Positions 26,689 to 35,902 of a stretch of 64,000 nt of DNA are shown one piece after another; position 1 is the first letter of the stretch; each line of letters starts with the position of its first letter. Made by a program: the position numbers and the translations under genes. Origin of the DNA: an uncultured Eubacteriales bacterium. Its GTDB lineage: Bacteria; Bacillota; Clostridia; Christensenellales; Aristaeellaceae. The stretch lies in contig CADBKQ010000020.1 of the NCBI GenBank assembly GCA_902795275.1, positions 36,222 through 100,221 of the forward strand, given 5' to 3'. The notes under the pieces are model-generated. The model was given only the letters and a program-made list of their open reading frames with translations. It did not search any database and was not told where the DNA came from.

Positions 26689-27999
26689 ATGTTTAAGACC
26701 GTAAGATTTGCAAAAGTTGCGTTCTTTGCGGCATGTCTGGCTCTTGCGCTGTGCCTGACGGCGGCGGGCCTGGCTTCTGAAACGCACATTGATGCCTGCA
26801 CCTGGGTTTATTTAAGAGATGAGCCCGCCACGTGCGTAAAAGGCGCGGTCAGGATCTACCAGTGCTCGGTGTGCGGCCGTACGATGGAAGAAGCCATGGG
26901 CGAACCCGATTTGAACAACCATGCCTGGGGCGAATGGATCGTGGATAACCAGGCCACCTGCACCACAGCTGGTGAGCGGCATCGTCAGTGCGTTCGCAGC
27001 GTCCACCATAAACAGAAGGAAGTCATCCCCGCCCTGGGCCACGACCTGAAAGAGCGCATCAAGGTGCCTGCCACCTGCACCAGCACCGGCCTGAAAGAAC
27101 AATACTGCGCCCGCTGCGGCTTGGTGATTGACACCCAGGTGATTCCCCAGGGCGACCATGTGTGGGGTCCCTGGACCGTTATAAAAGAGCCCACCTGCAC
27201 CGAAGCCGGCGAGCAGACCCATACCTGCACCGTTTGCGGCACGAAGCAGAACGCTGTGTATGGCAATGCGCTGGGCCATCTCTGGGGACAGTGGCAGGTC
27301 ATCAAAGCCGCTACCTGCGAAACCTCCGGCAGCCGCACCCGCGTGTGCCAGCGCAATGCGGCCCATGTGGAGAACGAGGTCATTCCCGCTCCCGGTCATA
27401 AGTGGACCGACTGGAAGGTCATCAAGCAGCCCACTTTCTGGGAGCAAGGGCAAAGAGAGCGCCATTGCACCGTTTGCGGTTTGTCGCAGACCGAAAACCT
27501 TGATACCGAACGCTGGAACGCTACCGTGTGTTCGTTCGGCCCGGAACTGCGCAGCAGCAACCTTTATCCGAACAGCACCGACAAATGGTACATGTTCACG
27601 CCCTTCGATGCTTCTATGAACGGCGTCCAAACCTATGATCTGATCGCCAGCGAAAAGATCATCGTGGGCCAGGTTACGCTGACCATCCGCGACGGGTTCC
27701 TCACTGTGGATTACACGCTGAAGTATCCCAACCAGATCCAGATTACCCTCGAATTCTTCACGGTGCTTGGACGCATCGGCGAACTGAACTCCTACGAGCC
27801 CGAAGGACTGATGCAGTTGAAGATCAACCGGAACCAGCCCATCAACCTGAATGAGCAGTTCCCCGGTGATACCCACCTCGTGCTGTACTTCTGCAGCCGC
27901 TGCAGCGTGGTCAATCGTCCCTATCAATACGCTATGCTGAACATCAAAGATTCGATTCATCAGAGCCAGCTGAGCCAGATGATGATGCTGATGGACTGA
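26689..27999 (+). CDS. Secreted protein with GHxW/CxxCG repeats
   Basis: 436 residues with a signal peptide (to LASETHID). Residues about 30-275 hold five tandem copies of a roughly 47-residue unit: a conserved ATCxxxG, an xxCxxCG knuckle, then IPALGHxWGxWxV. Similar repeats occur on Clostridia surface proteins; the paired cysteines suggest a metal site or disulfides. The last copy has lost its ATC cysteine (QPTFWEQG). The C-terminal 160 residues are a separate beta-rich domain ending in a Met-rich tail (MMMLMD). Start follows AAGGAGGAAGAGGAA. Function unknown. Confidence 0.75.
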   Translation: MFKTVRFAKVAFFAACLALALCLTAAGLASETHIDACTWVYLRDEPATCVKGAVRIYQCSVCGRTMEEAMGEPDLNNHAWGEWIVDNQATCTTAGERHRQCVRSVHHKQKEVIPALGHDLKERIKVPATCTSTGLKEQYCARCGLVIDTQVIPQGDHVWGPWTVIKEPTCTEAGEQTHTCTVCGTKQNAVYGNALGHLWGQWQVIKAATCETSGSRTRVCQRNAAHVENEVIPAPGHKWTDWKVIKQPTFWEQGQRERHCTVCGLSQTENLDTERWNATVCSFGPELRSSNLYPNSTDKWYMFTPFDASMNGVQTYDLIASEKIIVGQVTLTIRDGFLTVDYTLKYPNQIQITLEFFTVLGRIGELNSYEPEGLMQLKINRNQPINLNEQFPGDTHLVLYFCSRCSVVNRPYQYAMLNIKDSIHQSQLSQMMMLMD

Positions 28000-28018
28000 T
28001 TCCTCAACCGATCCTTTC

Positions 28019-28048
28019 GGGACTGCCTCGCAATGAGGCAGTCCTTTT
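28019..28048 (+). terminator. Intrinsic terminator
   Basis: GGACTGCCTC, loop GCAAT, GAGGCAGTCC, then TTTTT, 20 bp after the repeat-protein stop. Confidence 0.9.
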
Positions 28049-28223
28049 TGCGTACAAAAAACCGATTATCCTGACAATTGTATACGGGCATAGGGAGCAG
28101 GCGGAAGCACGGCTGCGCAATGGTACCACGCCGGTCCAGGCACCTGGGAGCCGGCGGTGGCCAGGGTGAATTGCCTTTTTACTTATTACTCCGGCAGCTA
28201 TATATTACCGTGATCTGCTTGTC

Positions 28224-28304
28224 TAAAGCGCCAGCTGCTGTGTTGTCGTCAGTCGCCGATGCTACGGCATCGCCTCCCTCCCCGCCTTGCATCTGACGCT
28301 TTAT
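28224..28304. repeat. Imperfect inverted repeat in a convergent gap
   Basis: TAAAGCGCCAGCTGC at the left end pairs with GCATCTGACGCTTTA at the right end (13 of 15 positions), and an inner GCCGATGC...GGCATCG hairpin lies between. It has the look of a dispersed palindromic element, but only this copy is in the window. The rest of the gap (28049-28223) shows nothing nameable. Confidence 0.5.
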
Positions 28305-28314
28305 CCTGTGAATC

Positions 28315-29625
28315 TCATCGGCAATATACAACTGCCGAAGTAATACTCATCGGCATGGAGACTGCGAACTGAACCTTGCCGTCATGGCAGGAAACGCCGA
28401 TGCTTCCGCTGTGTTTTTCGACGATGGCCTTTGCAATGGACAGGCCCAGGCCGTAATGCTGGCCTTCGCTGGTGCGCGCTTCATCCATCCGATAGAAGCG
28501 GTCAAAGAGGCGCTCCTGCTTTTCCGGCGGGATTGCCGCGCCGTCATTGACCACGGTCAGAACGGCATGATGGCCCTGGCGCTTCAGCGAGATTTCGATC
28601 TCATTCCCCGTTGAATGCCGGATGGCGTTGTCCAACAGAATAGAAGCCAGCTGCGTGAGCTGTGTCCGGCTGCCCGTGAGGAAGATGCCCTCCTCCATGT
28701 CTGTCTGGAAAACCTTGCCCTGGTCAAAGGCAAGCATTTCCAGCGCCAGCGCTTCCCCTGTGACGACGCGGGAAAAATCCACCTGCTCCAGGGGCGTTTC
28801 CGTGTTTTCCGCCCGGGAAAGATCCAGCAGCTGCTTCACCAGCCCGCCCATCCGCTCGTTTTCGTACTGGATATTGGCCAGCCATTCGTTTTCCCCGATC
28901 TCCCTGGCCAGCATTTCCGCGTTCGTCCCGATCACCGCCACCGGCGTTTTCAGCTCGTGGCTGGCGTCGGAGATGAACCGCCTTTGCTGCCGGTCGTTTT
29001 CTTCCAGGGGCCGGATGATCCGCTTGGACAAAAACAAGGATACGAAGAACATCACCACGATCGCCGCGCCGCCGACGATCAGAACATTCCGCAGCAGCGT
29101 GCTCAGGCCGCTTTCCGATACCGTGTTGTCCATGAAAGCCACCAGCGTATAGTTGGGCCTGCGGCTCACGATGTATGTCAGGCTGCCGGTTCTGCCGGAA
29201 GTACTGTTCCCGGCCAGAGCGTTCTTTGCAATGCTGATTAAATCGTCTTCGCTGTATACGTCCTTGTCCCCGTTATCCACCGCAAGCACGGTATCATCTT
29301 CCCCAAAGGCAACCGAATAGAAGGTGGAAAGCTGATAGTCCGGCTTTTGATCCAGGGGCGGTTTGCCTGTCTGCGGTTCACCCTCGGAAGGCTTGGGCGG
29401 CGGGGCGTCAGCGGTGTCCGGCGGCGTTTCCGGAACAGCATCGTCCGCGCTGCCCGTCGCCTTTTCCAGATAGTACAATTCCACGTGCCGCTTGAGCATG
29501 TCCATGTTTTCCTGCCGGACTTCCCGGAAGCTGGCGAACAGGATCACCGACAGCGTGACGGCAAAAAGCAGGATCAGAGACCCCATGATGGCGAGAATGA
29601 TTTTTCTTCTGGATCTGCTGAACAT
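28315..29625 (-). CDS. Two-component sensor histidine kinase
   Basis: A 436-residue membrane kinase. Helix 1 is near residues 9-31 and helix 2 near 183-205; between them an extracytoplasmic Pro/Asp-rich sensor of about 150 residues. The phospho-acceptor His is in FISDASHELKTPVAVI; the N, G1 and G2 boxes are LLDNAIRHS, the FDRFYRMDEAR region and YGLGLSIAKAIVEKH. The G1 box proper (VNDGAAIPPE) has NDG in place of the usual DNG/DTG order, but the Asp is kept. The gene starts one base after the regulator stop, so the pair is co-translated. Signal unknown. Confidence 0.9.
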   Translation of the reverse strand: MFSRSRRKIILAIMGSLILLFAVTLSVILFASFREVRQENMDMLKRHVELYYLEKATGSADDAVPETPPDTADAPPPKPSEGEPQTGKPPLDQKPDYQLSTFYSVAFGEDDTVLAVDNGDKDVYSEDDLISIAKNALAGNSTSGRTGSLTYIVSRRPNYTLVAFMDNTVSESGLSTLLRNVLIVGGAAIVVMFFVSLFLSKRIIRPLEENDRQQRRFISDASHELKTPVAVIGTNAEMLAREIGENEWLANIQYENERMGGLVKQLLDLSRAENTETPLEQVDFSRVVTGEALALEMLAFDQGKVFQTDMEEGIFLTGSRTQLTQLASILLDNAIRHSTGNEIEISLKRQGHHAVLTVVNDGAAIPPEKQERLFDRFYRMDEARTSEGQHYGLGLSIAKAIVEKHSGSIGVSCHDGKVQFAVSMPMSITSAVVYCR

Positions 29626-29626
29626 C

Positions 29627-30301
29627 TTACCCTCGCAATTCATATCCCAGGCCGCGCACGGCCTTGATCTCGACCTTTGATCCCACAAAAGTCAGCTTCT
29701 TCCGGGTAAAGGACATGTACACTTCCACGTTGTTGTACTCCGCTTCGTTTTCAAAACCCCAGATTTTCACGGCCACCTGCTCCCGGGTCATGATCTGGCC
29801 CTGGTTGGAGAACATGTATTCCAGGATGCGCAGTTCCTTTTCCCCGAGGCGGACGCTCTGGCCGGTGGATTCACAGGTAAGCGTGGCGGTAGCCGTGTCC
29901 AGGGACAAATCGCCGAAGCGCAGGCTGCCGTCCTGAAAGCTGGCGCTGCGGCGGCCCAGGGCGCGGAGCCGGGCCAGCAGCTCTTTTGTCTGAAAGGGCT
30001 TGGTGAGGTAATCATCCGCGCCGCTGTCGAGGCCTTCCACCTTGTCGTCCAACTGGCTCTTGGCCGTCAGCATCAGGATAGGCGTTTTGATGCCGCTGTT
30101 TCTTGCGCGCCTTGCGACTTCAAAGCCATTCATTTCGGGCATCATCACATCGAGCACGGCAATGTCGTACACGCCGCTCTCCAGGGCCGTCAGCGCGGAC
30201 GCGCCGTCCGCCATATGGTCCACATCGTATTTTTCTTCTCTCAGCAGCGCCACAAGCGCCGTTGCCATCCTTTTTTCGTCTTCAGCCAGTAAAACCCGCA
30301 T
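29627..30301 (-). CDS. OmpR/PhoB-family response regulator
   Basis: A 224-residue regulator partnered with the adjacent kinase. The receiver has the acidic pocket EDE at 7-9, phospho-acceptor Asp51 in VLDVMMPEMNG, the switch LTAK, and Lys in YLTKPF. The C-terminal winged helix has LGEKELRILEYMFSNQGQIMTREQVAVKIWG and EVYMSFTRKKL. GGTGAGG precedes the ATG. Target genes are not evident here. Confidence 0.93.
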   Translation of the reverse strand: MRVLLAEDEKRMATALVALLREEKYDVDHMADGASALTALESGVYDIAVLDVMMPEMNGFEVARRARNSGIKTPILMLTAKSQLDDKVEGLDSGADDYLTKPFQTKELLARLRALGRRSASFQDGSLRFGDLSLDTATATLTCESTGQSVRLGEKELRILEYMFSNQGQIMTREQVAVKIWGFENEAEYNNVEVYMSFTRKKLTFVGSKVEIKAVRGLGYELRG

Positions 30302-30423
30302 TTCCTCACCGCCTTCCAGGATCATGATACGCAGAAAGATTGAGGCAACATTGAAACCGGCGCATGCGCCCGGCATTTGGAGCCAGAATCTCAGAGAAAC
30401 GATGCTTATGAAGGGTAACGAAG

Positions 30424-30444
30424 CAGGGGCCTGTGCGGCCCCTG
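30424..30444. repeat. Short hairpin CAGGGGCC...GGCCCCTG, copy 1
   Basis: Arms CAGGGGCC and GGCCCCTG around TGTGC, preceded by GAAG. It lies just past the AEC transporter stop side of the gap and may help terminate that transcript. A related hairpin with the same GAAGCAGGGGCC lead is at 58954-58977. Confidence 0.55.
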
Positions 30445-30489
30445 GTTTGTATTCTGTCTGAACAAAGCAGCTGTCAGCGGCAAGAAGGC

Positions 30490-31428
30490 TCAGATAAGCC
30501 CCATGCTCTTCATAACAAACACGAAGAGGAAGGTGGTCAGGATGCAGAAGGCGCTGGTGGCTGCCACCAATTCGGCGGCCAGTTCGCCATCGCCGCCCAT
30601 CTGCTGGGCCATGGGGTAAGAGGAAACCGCCGTGGGCGCGCCGAACGCGATATAGGTGCAGGCCAGGGCCACGTCCCGCAGGCCCAGCGCCACGCCGATC
30701 GTCACAAATACCAGGGGCGACACGATCAGCTTCCAGGGCACGGCGATCAAAAGCTGTTTCCGGTGGCCTTTCGCGCTGGCAAACTGGATGGCTCCGCCCA
30801 GGGTGAACAGGGCCAGGGGCGTGGCGACTTTCGACAGATCCATCATCGTCGTGCGGATGAAGGCGGGAGGCTGGAAGCGCAGCATCCAGAACAGATACCC
30901 GAACGCTGTGCCGATGATCAGCGGGTTTTTCAGGATGTTCAACAGCACCTTGCCGATTCTCAGTTCGCCTTCGCCATAGACGCACAGCGCCACCACGGAC
31001 AGGATATTGTACACCGGGATGGTGACGATCACCATGAGGGACGCCAGAGACGTATCCCGGCCTGGAAACAGCATCGCCACCAGCGGAATGCCAAAGAAGG
31101 CGTAGTTGCCGCGGGCCATGGCCTGGATCATCACGCCGATTTTTTTCCGGTCCTTTTCCAAGCGTGGAATCAGCAGAAACAGAATGCCGAAGTCCGCCGC
31201 CAGCCCCAGGGCGGCCAGCAGGAAAGCGTTCACGGAAATGGCGGTGTCGTAGGGCGTGTTCATCACGCTGACGCACAGGTTCACCGGCAGGAACAGCCGA
31301 AACACCAACTGGTTCACGCCTTTGACCAGCGCTTCCGTCAGCAGCCCGATCCTGCGGCAAAACCAGCCCAGCGACATGAGCAGCAGCAGGGGCAGTACCG
31401 TGTTCAGCGCGAACAGAAAATCATTCAT
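30490..31428 (-). CDS. AEC-family transporter
   Basis: A 312-residue integral membrane protein of the auxin efflux carrier superfamily, which in bacteria exports or exchanges organic acids and amino-acid-related compounds. Nearly the whole length is hydrophobic, with about ten membrane segments; MSLGWFCRRIGLLTEALVKGVNQLVFRLFLP is the typical N-terminus, and GAPTAVSSYPMAQQMGGD is the conserved crossover region near the end. Substrate unknown. It is transcribed toward the two-component genes but separated from them by 188 bp. Confidence 0.88.
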   Translation of the reverse strand: MNDFLFALNTVLPLLLLMSLGWFCRRIGLLTEALVKGVNQLVFRLFLPVNLCVSVMNTPYDTAISVNAFLLAALGLAADFGILFLLIPRLEKDRKKIGVMIQAMARGNYAFFGIPLVAMLFPGRDTSLASLMVIVTIPVYNILSVVALCVYGEGELRIGKVLLNILKNPLIIGTAFGYLFWMLRFQPPAFIRTTMMDLSKVATPLALFTLGGAIQFASAKGHRKQLLIAVPWKLIVSPLVFVTIGVALGLRDVALACTYIAFGAPTAVSSYPMAQQMGGDGELAAELVAATSAFCILTTFLFVFVMKSMGLI

Positions 31429-31475
31429 GTGGCCTTTTTCCTTTGCTCCCCTCTGTGCTCTCTTTCCCTAATGCC

Positions 31476-31752
31476 TCATTCCCTGACGTCAGCCGCTTTT
31501 CCATACGGAAGCGGCGGGACACCTCATCCGAGCCGCACGAATTGGCTTGGTATCGCTCTCCATCTTTGTTCCGCGCGGCCCACCATCAGGTCCCTCGACT
31601 CCGCTGCGCTCCGCTCGGGATGACAGCCCGGCCTTCGCTGAAAACAGTCCACCGGACTGTTTTCCGGGCGCTTCGGCCCCCCTCAAGGGGAAGGCTTTTG
31701 GCGGTCTCCCCTAATCCCTAATCCCTATTCCCTAATCCCTAATCCCTATTGC
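31476..31752. repeat. Composite intergenic repeat: CTCATCCG/AAGGGGAAGG element with insertion, half MITE, and heptads
   Basis: The outer parts (31476-31530 and about 31677-31712) match the intact element at 36940-37055. Between them lies about 150 bp of extra sequence holding half of a MITE-like element (31587-31625, ending GCTCGGGATGACA) and a GAAAACAGTCC...GGACTGTTTTC hairpin. From 31705 the TCCCTAA heptads run into the stop codon of the CapA-like gene. Confidence 0.75.
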
Positions 31753-33059
31753 CTCAAATTCACCGGGCTGTTTTTCAGCGCTGCCTGAATGCGGGCCAGC
31801 GACCGCTGCATCACCTGCTTCTGCTGGCTGCTCATGCCCTCGGGCGGCGGGTCGGCGCTGCAAAGGAGGCGATACTGCATCTGGCCGCCCACGCTCTGCC
31901 GCCAGATATAGGTGGGCGTATATTCGATGCCTTCAAAATGCACCGTGCCCTGCTCATCGCTGCGCACCCTCAGATGGAGCAGCAGGCCGCAGATGTCGTA
32001 GGCTTCGCGGGATTCCGTCAGCAGCGTGCCCAGGGAATAGGCGACGAAAGCGGTGTGGCTCTTGCCGTCGGGGCCGGTGCAGTAAATCAGTTCCATGGGC
32101 AGCACGCGGCTGGGCCGGGTGCCCAGGATCACGTCCGCGCCCATTTCCGCCAGAGCATGCGCGGCGTTTTTCTGCGCGGTGGTCACGGAAGCGGCGTCCT
32201 GCCTGCCCCAGTACATGCACACGATCACGCACCGCGCGCCCTGGTTGCGGGCGTTCTGAATATCGGCGCGGGCCATGTTTTCGTCGTAGACGGCGAAAAA
32301 GGAATTGTCCTTTGCCAGCTCGTTCCTGCTTTTGGAGGTGAGGGCGTCGGTGTAGGAGAGGATGGCGACGGTTCCGCCGTTCACCCGCACCAGCCGCGTC
32401 CGGGACGTGCCCGTGGCGTTGGCGCCCGCAGTCCCCAGCTGGCGGCTTTCCAGCACGGAAACGGTGTTCTCGGCGCCCTGCCGCCCCTGGTCCAGGATGT
32501 GCTCGGTGGCCAGCGCAACTTCTCCGATCCCCATGGACTGGATGGCAATGGCGGCTTCGGCGGGTGCGAGGGTATCGCTGTATTTGCGGTCAACGGTGTT
32601 GATCGTTTGGGGCAGCGTGACCAGGTTCACGTCGCTGTAAATTTTGGAACGGATGGGCTCGACCACGGGCGTGTAATTCAGCGCCTTGTCGGCTTTGCTG
32701 TAGACGGAATCGGATATTTCGCTCTGGAAGGACAGCAGACCGCCCGCGGTCAGCGTGAAGGAAAAAGGTTCATAGGGGTTGTTCACTGGCGCGGGCGTCA
32801 CCGGCATGGGCGTGGCGGGCGGCGGCGTGACGGGGGCCAGCGTGACGGTCACGGTGCGCACGGTCACCTGGGGCTGCGCCGCGCTCCCGGCGCTTTGCAT
32901 GAAGGAGTGCACCGCGCCGATCATCCGCCGCGCGTCCATCCCCGCGTCTGCGCCGCCGCGTATCCTGCCGAACATAAAAACACACCCGGCAATGACAGCG
33001 ATTGTCAGGCAGATCGTCAGGATGCTGCCCAGGGATAAGCCGGACTTGCGTTTTTTCAT
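31746..33059 (-). CDS. CapA-family (PGA_cap) membrane-anchored protein
   Basis: 437 residues. An N-terminal membrane helix (about 10-30), a Pro/Thr/Val stalk (VTPPPATPMPVTPAPV), then a CapA-like metallophosphoesterase fold with FTLTAGGLLSFQ, a DVNLVTLPQTI region, MGIGEVALATEHILDQG, VAILSYTD, IVCMYWGRQ, and ADVILGTRPSRVLP. The usual CapA aspartate/histidine metal ligands (GDxM, HWG, GxHPH) appear replaced (AGGLL, MYWG, GTRPS), so catalysis is doubtful. AAGGAGG selects the start at 33059. The TAG stop lies inside a heptad tract. Confidence 0.75.
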   Translation of the reverse strand: MKKRKSGLSLGSILTICLTIAVIAGCVFMFGRIRGGADAGMDARRMIGAVHSFMQSAGSAAQPQVTVRTVTVTLAPVTPPPATPMPVTPAPVNNPYEPFSFTLTAGGLLSFQSEISDSVYSKADKALNYTPVVEPIRSKIYSDVNLVTLPQTINTVDRKYSDTLAPAEAAIAIQSMGIGEVALATEHILDQGRQGAENTVSVLESRQLGTAGANATGTSRTRLVRVNGGTVAILSYTDALTSKSRNELAKDNSFFAVYDENMARADIQNARNQGARCVIVCMYWGRQDAASVTTAQKNAAHALAEMGADVILGTRPSRVLPMELIYCTGPDGKSHTAFVAYSLGTLLTESREAYDICGLLLHLRVRSDEQGTVHFEGIEYTPTYIWRQSVGGQMQYRLLCSADPPPEGMSSQQKQVMQRSLARIQAALKNSPVNLRQ

Positions 33060-33090
33060 GCGCGGCACCTCCTTGGTTTGGGGAGCGGGA

Positions 33091-33351
33091 TGAGGGAATA
33101 GAGATTAGGCATTAGGCAATAGGCATTAGGAGTTGACGCTGACTGTCATCCCGAGCGAAATGGAGCGCCAGCGAAATGAAGTCGAGGGACCTAAGAAAAA
33201 CAGATTTCTTCCAGTAGCATATTGCACTGCTCTCAGGTCCCCTTCGACTTTGCTCAGGGCAGGCTCTCCACTCCGCTGCGCTGCGGTCGGGATGACAGCA
33301 GGGGTACGCTGCTTAATTCCTAATCCCTAATGCCTAATCCCAAATCCCTAA
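33091..33351. repeat. Composite element: heptads around a MITE-like core
   Basis: Left heptads 33091-33131 (GGGAATA, GATTAGG, GGCATTA variants), core 33144-33297 with TGTCATCCCGAGC and GGTCGGGATGACA ends, right inverted heptads 33313-33351. It reaches within 3 bp of the homoserine dehydrogenase stop. Confidence 0.9.
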
Positions 33352-33353
33352 AA

Positions 33354-34628
33354 TCACCTCTCCACCCGAATCATGCTCTCCACCTTCACATCGTCGGAGG
33401 CGATGGCGGCGAGGGCCTTGCGGATGGCGCATTCGCCCGCGTCGTGGGTGATCAGCACAATTTGGGCGTGGCCGTCTACGGCGTCCCGCTGCATGAGATT
33501 GCGGATGCTGATGCCCTCGTCGCCCAGGCAGGCGGTGATGTGCGCCAGCACGCCGGGCCGGTCGCTGGCGGTGAGGCGCACGTAGAAGCTGCAATGCCAG
33601 TCGTCGGTGACGGTGAGGCCCTCGGCCAGCTCGTTGGTGTTGCGGAAGGTGGGATGCCGCGGGGTCTCCCGGGACACGGCGTAGAGCATGTCCGCCACCA
33701 CCGCGCTGGCGGTGGGCGCGCTGCCGGCTCCCCGGCCGAAGAGCATCATGTCGTCGCAGGCGTGGCCGTGGAGGAAAATGGCATTGAAGCTGCCGTTCAC
33801 GGCGGCCAGGGGATGGGCGTCAGGGATGAAGGTGGGATGCACGCGGGCGTCGATCACGTTCCCTTTGCGCTTGGCGATGGCCAGCAGCTTTAAGGTGTAG
33901 CCCAGTTCCTTGCCGAAGGCGATGTCCGCGGCGCTCACCTGGGTGATGCCCTGGCGGTAGATCACGTCGAAGGGCACCCGGGCGTGGAAGGCCAGGGAGG
34001 AGAGAATGGACAGCTTGTAGGCCGCGTCGAAGCCCTCCACGTCGCTGGTGGGGTCAGGCTCGGCCAGGCCCAGGCGCTGGGCGTCGGAGAGCACTTCGGC
34101 GTAGTCGCTGCCCTCCTGGCTCATGCGGGTGAGGATATAGTTGGTGGTGCCGTTCACGATGCCCATCATTTCCTCGATGCGGTTGGACATGAGGGAATCC
34201 AGGGTGGTGCGGATAATGGGGATCGCGCCGCAGACGGCGGCCTCGTAATACAGGCCGCTGCCGTGCTTTTCCGCCGCCGCCTGGAGGATATGCCAGTTCA
34301 GGGCCAGCGCCATTTTGTTGGCGGTGACCACGGTCTTGCCCATCTCCAGGGCGCGGAGCATGTACTGGGTGGCGGGGGTTTCGCCGCCCATGAACTCCAG
34401 CACCATCTCGATGCCGGGGTCGTCGGTGACCTGCTTTGGGTCGGTGGTCAGCAATTCCTGCGGCACCACCTGATCCCGCTTTTTCTTCACGTCCCGCACC
34501 AGGATGCGCTTCACGTCGAACTCCACGTCGGCGCGGTGCAGCATGTCGGCCTTGAATTCATTCAGCAGCTTCCATACGCCGCAGCCGATGTTGCCGCAGC
34601 CCAGGAACCCAACAGATACTTTTCGCAT
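33354..34628 (-). CDS. hom: Homoserine dehydrogenase
   Basis: A 424-residue enzyme reducing aspartate semialdehyde to homoserine, on the route to threonine and methionine. The NAD(P) loop is GFLGCGNIGCGVW; VTANKMALA, YYEAAVCGAIPIIRTL-like (PIIRTTLDSL), GIVNGTTNYILTRM and DVEGFDAAYKLSIL follow in order, with the catalytic lysine in the last; the C-terminal 80 residues are an ACT domain (VRLTASDRPGVLAHITACLGDEGISI), indicating allosteric control by an amino acid. A heptad palindrome lies just upstream of its AAAGGAG site. Confidence 0.95.
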   Translation of the reverse strand: MRKVSVGFLGCGNIGCGVWKLLNEFKADMLHRADVEFDVKRILVRDVKKKRDQVVPQELLTTDPKQVTDDPGIEMVLEFMGGETPATQYMLRALEMGKTVVTANKMALALNWHILQAAAEKHGSGLYYEAAVCGAIPIIRTTLDSLMSNRIEEMMGIVNGTTNYILTRMSQEGSDYAEVLSDAQRLGLAEPDPTSDVEGFDAAYKLSILSSLAFHARVPFDVIYRQGITQVSAADIAFGKELGYTLKLLAIAKRKGNVIDARVHPTFIPDAHPLAAVNGSFNAIFLHGHACDDMMLFGRGAGSAPTASAVVADMLYAVSRETPRHPTFRNTNELAEGLTVTDDWHCSFYVRLTASDRPGVLAHITACLGDEGISIRNLMQRDAVDGHAQIVLITHDAGECAIRKALAAIASDDVKVESMIRVER

Positions 34629-34648
34629 GAGCTTGTTTCTCTCCTTTA

Positions 34649-34815
34649 TTAGGGATTCAGGGATTAGGGATTAGGGAATAGGGATTAGGGATATACACGC
34701 TTACACGCATACGCGCAGAAAATCGTAACTCGCTGCAAAAAAACGCGGCTCGTCGGGCGGAGAACGTTCTCCTAACTAATCCCTAATCCCTAATCCCTAT
34801 TCCCTAATCCCTATT
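34649..34815. repeat. Heptad palindrome, GGGATTA type
   Basis: Left arm 34649-34692 (six GGGATTA-like units), inverted right arm 34776-34815 (TCCCTAA units). The core has a CACGCTTACACGCATACGCG segment related to sequences near 35865 and 36900. The coaX TAG stop (34811-34813) is inside the right arm. Confidence 0.9.
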
Positions 34816-35584
34816 TACTACTGTTCTTCTCATAAATCAGCCTGAGCCCTTTCAGGGTCAGCAGGCCGTCGATATGGTCGATGACCCCGGACTTGGAAGC
34901 AATCAGCCTTGCCATGCCGCCGGTGGCGATGACCTGGGCCTTGGGGCAGCCCATCTCCCGGCGAATTTCGTTGACCAGGTAAATCACCTGGCCCACATAG
35001 CCGTTGATGACGCCGGACTGCAAATTGGCAATCGTCGTTTTGCCGATCACCCTTTCGGGCATGACCAGCTCAAAGTGGGGCAGCTTGGCGGTGCCGCTGA
35101 CCAGGGCTTCGCTGGTCAGCTTGATGCCGGGGGTGATGCAGCCGCCCAGCAGCGCGCCGTTCTCGTCCAGGGCGCCGAAGGTGGTGGCGGTGCCAAAGTC
35201 GATATAGACGCAGGGGCCGCCATAGAGGGTATAGGCCGCCACCGCGTTGCAGATGCGGTCGGAGCCGATCTCCCGGGGGTTGTCGTACTTGATGTCGATG
35301 CCCGTCTTGACTCCCGGCCCGACGGTCATGGGGTCGATGCCGAAGTAGTCCCGGCACATGTGCTCCACGGTGAAATTGATCGTCGGCACGACAGAGGACA
35401 GGATGATGCCGTCGACCTGGCCCCTGTCGATCTTCTCATGGTCAAACAGCTGGGTGATCATCACCCCCAGCTCGTCGCTGGTATACTTCCGGGTGGTGGA
35501 CAAGCGCCAGTAATGCACCATCTCCGCTCCGTCGAACAGCGCGGTTTTGATGTTGGTGTTGCCAATGTCGAGGGTGAACAGCAT
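34811..35584 (-). CDS. coaX: Type III pantothenate kinase
   Basis: A 257-residue ASKHA-fold kinase that phosphorylates pantothenate, the first step to coenzyme A. It has the phosphate-1 motif LDIGNTNIKTALFDG, DRICNAVAAYTLYGGPCVYIDFGTATTFGALDENG (phosphate-2) and the adenosine motif VIATGGMARLI. AAAGGAG selects ATG 35584; the in-frame sequence further upstream is heptad repeat. Next to the pantothenate-type ECF S component, it forms an uptake-and-activation pair. Stop lies in a heptad tract. Confidence 0.95.
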   Translation of the reverse strand: MLFTLDIGNTNIKTALFDGAEMVHYWRLSTTRKYTSDELGVMITQLFDHEKIDRGQVDGIILSSVVPTINFTVEHMCRDYFGIDPMTVGPGVKTGIDIKYDNPREIGSDRICNAVAAYTLYGGPCVYIDFGTATTFGALDENGALLGGCITPGIKLTSEALVSGTAKLPHFELVMPERVIGKTTIANLQSGVINGYVGQVIYLVNEIRREMGCPKAQVIATGGMARLIASKSGVIDHIDGLLTLKGLRLIYEKNSSK

Positions 35585-35598
35585 GGGGATTCTCCTTT

Positions 35599-35819
35599 GT
35601 AGGGAATAGGGATTAGGCAATAGGGATTAGGGATTAGGCAATAGGCATTAGGGACGTACCCCAACTGTCATCCCGACCGAAGCGCAGCGGAGTGGAGGGA
35701 CCTAAGACAAACAGGTTTTTTCCAGCAACATATCTTCCTGCTCACAGGTCCCCTTCGACTATGCTCAGGGCAGGCTCTCGACTTCATTTCGCTGGCGCTC
35801 CATTTCGCTCGGGATGACA
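35599..35819. repeat. Composite element: one heptad arm and a MITE-like core
   Basis: Heptads 35599-35653 (GGGAATA, GGGATTA, GGCAATA units) and core 35666-35819 with TGTCATCCCGACC and GCTCGGGATGACA ends. The far-side heptad arm is missing. It occupies the space between the ECF S component and coaX. A TGCGTGTATGCGTGTA segment near 35865 also occurs near 36895. Confidence 0.88.
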
Positions 35820-35902
35820 ATGCTACTCCCGCGGTGTGTGGGGGGAAGTGAGGTGCGAAAAATTGCGTGTATGCGTGTAGCCGCTTCGTCCTCTCCCGGA
35901 AA

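Noticed and set aside
29627..31360. A 577-codon frame extending the response regulator upstream into the AEC transporter region
   Set aside because: The regulator begins at MRVLLAEDE with its own ribosome binding site, and the extension is an out-of-frame reading of the AEC gene and of the gap.
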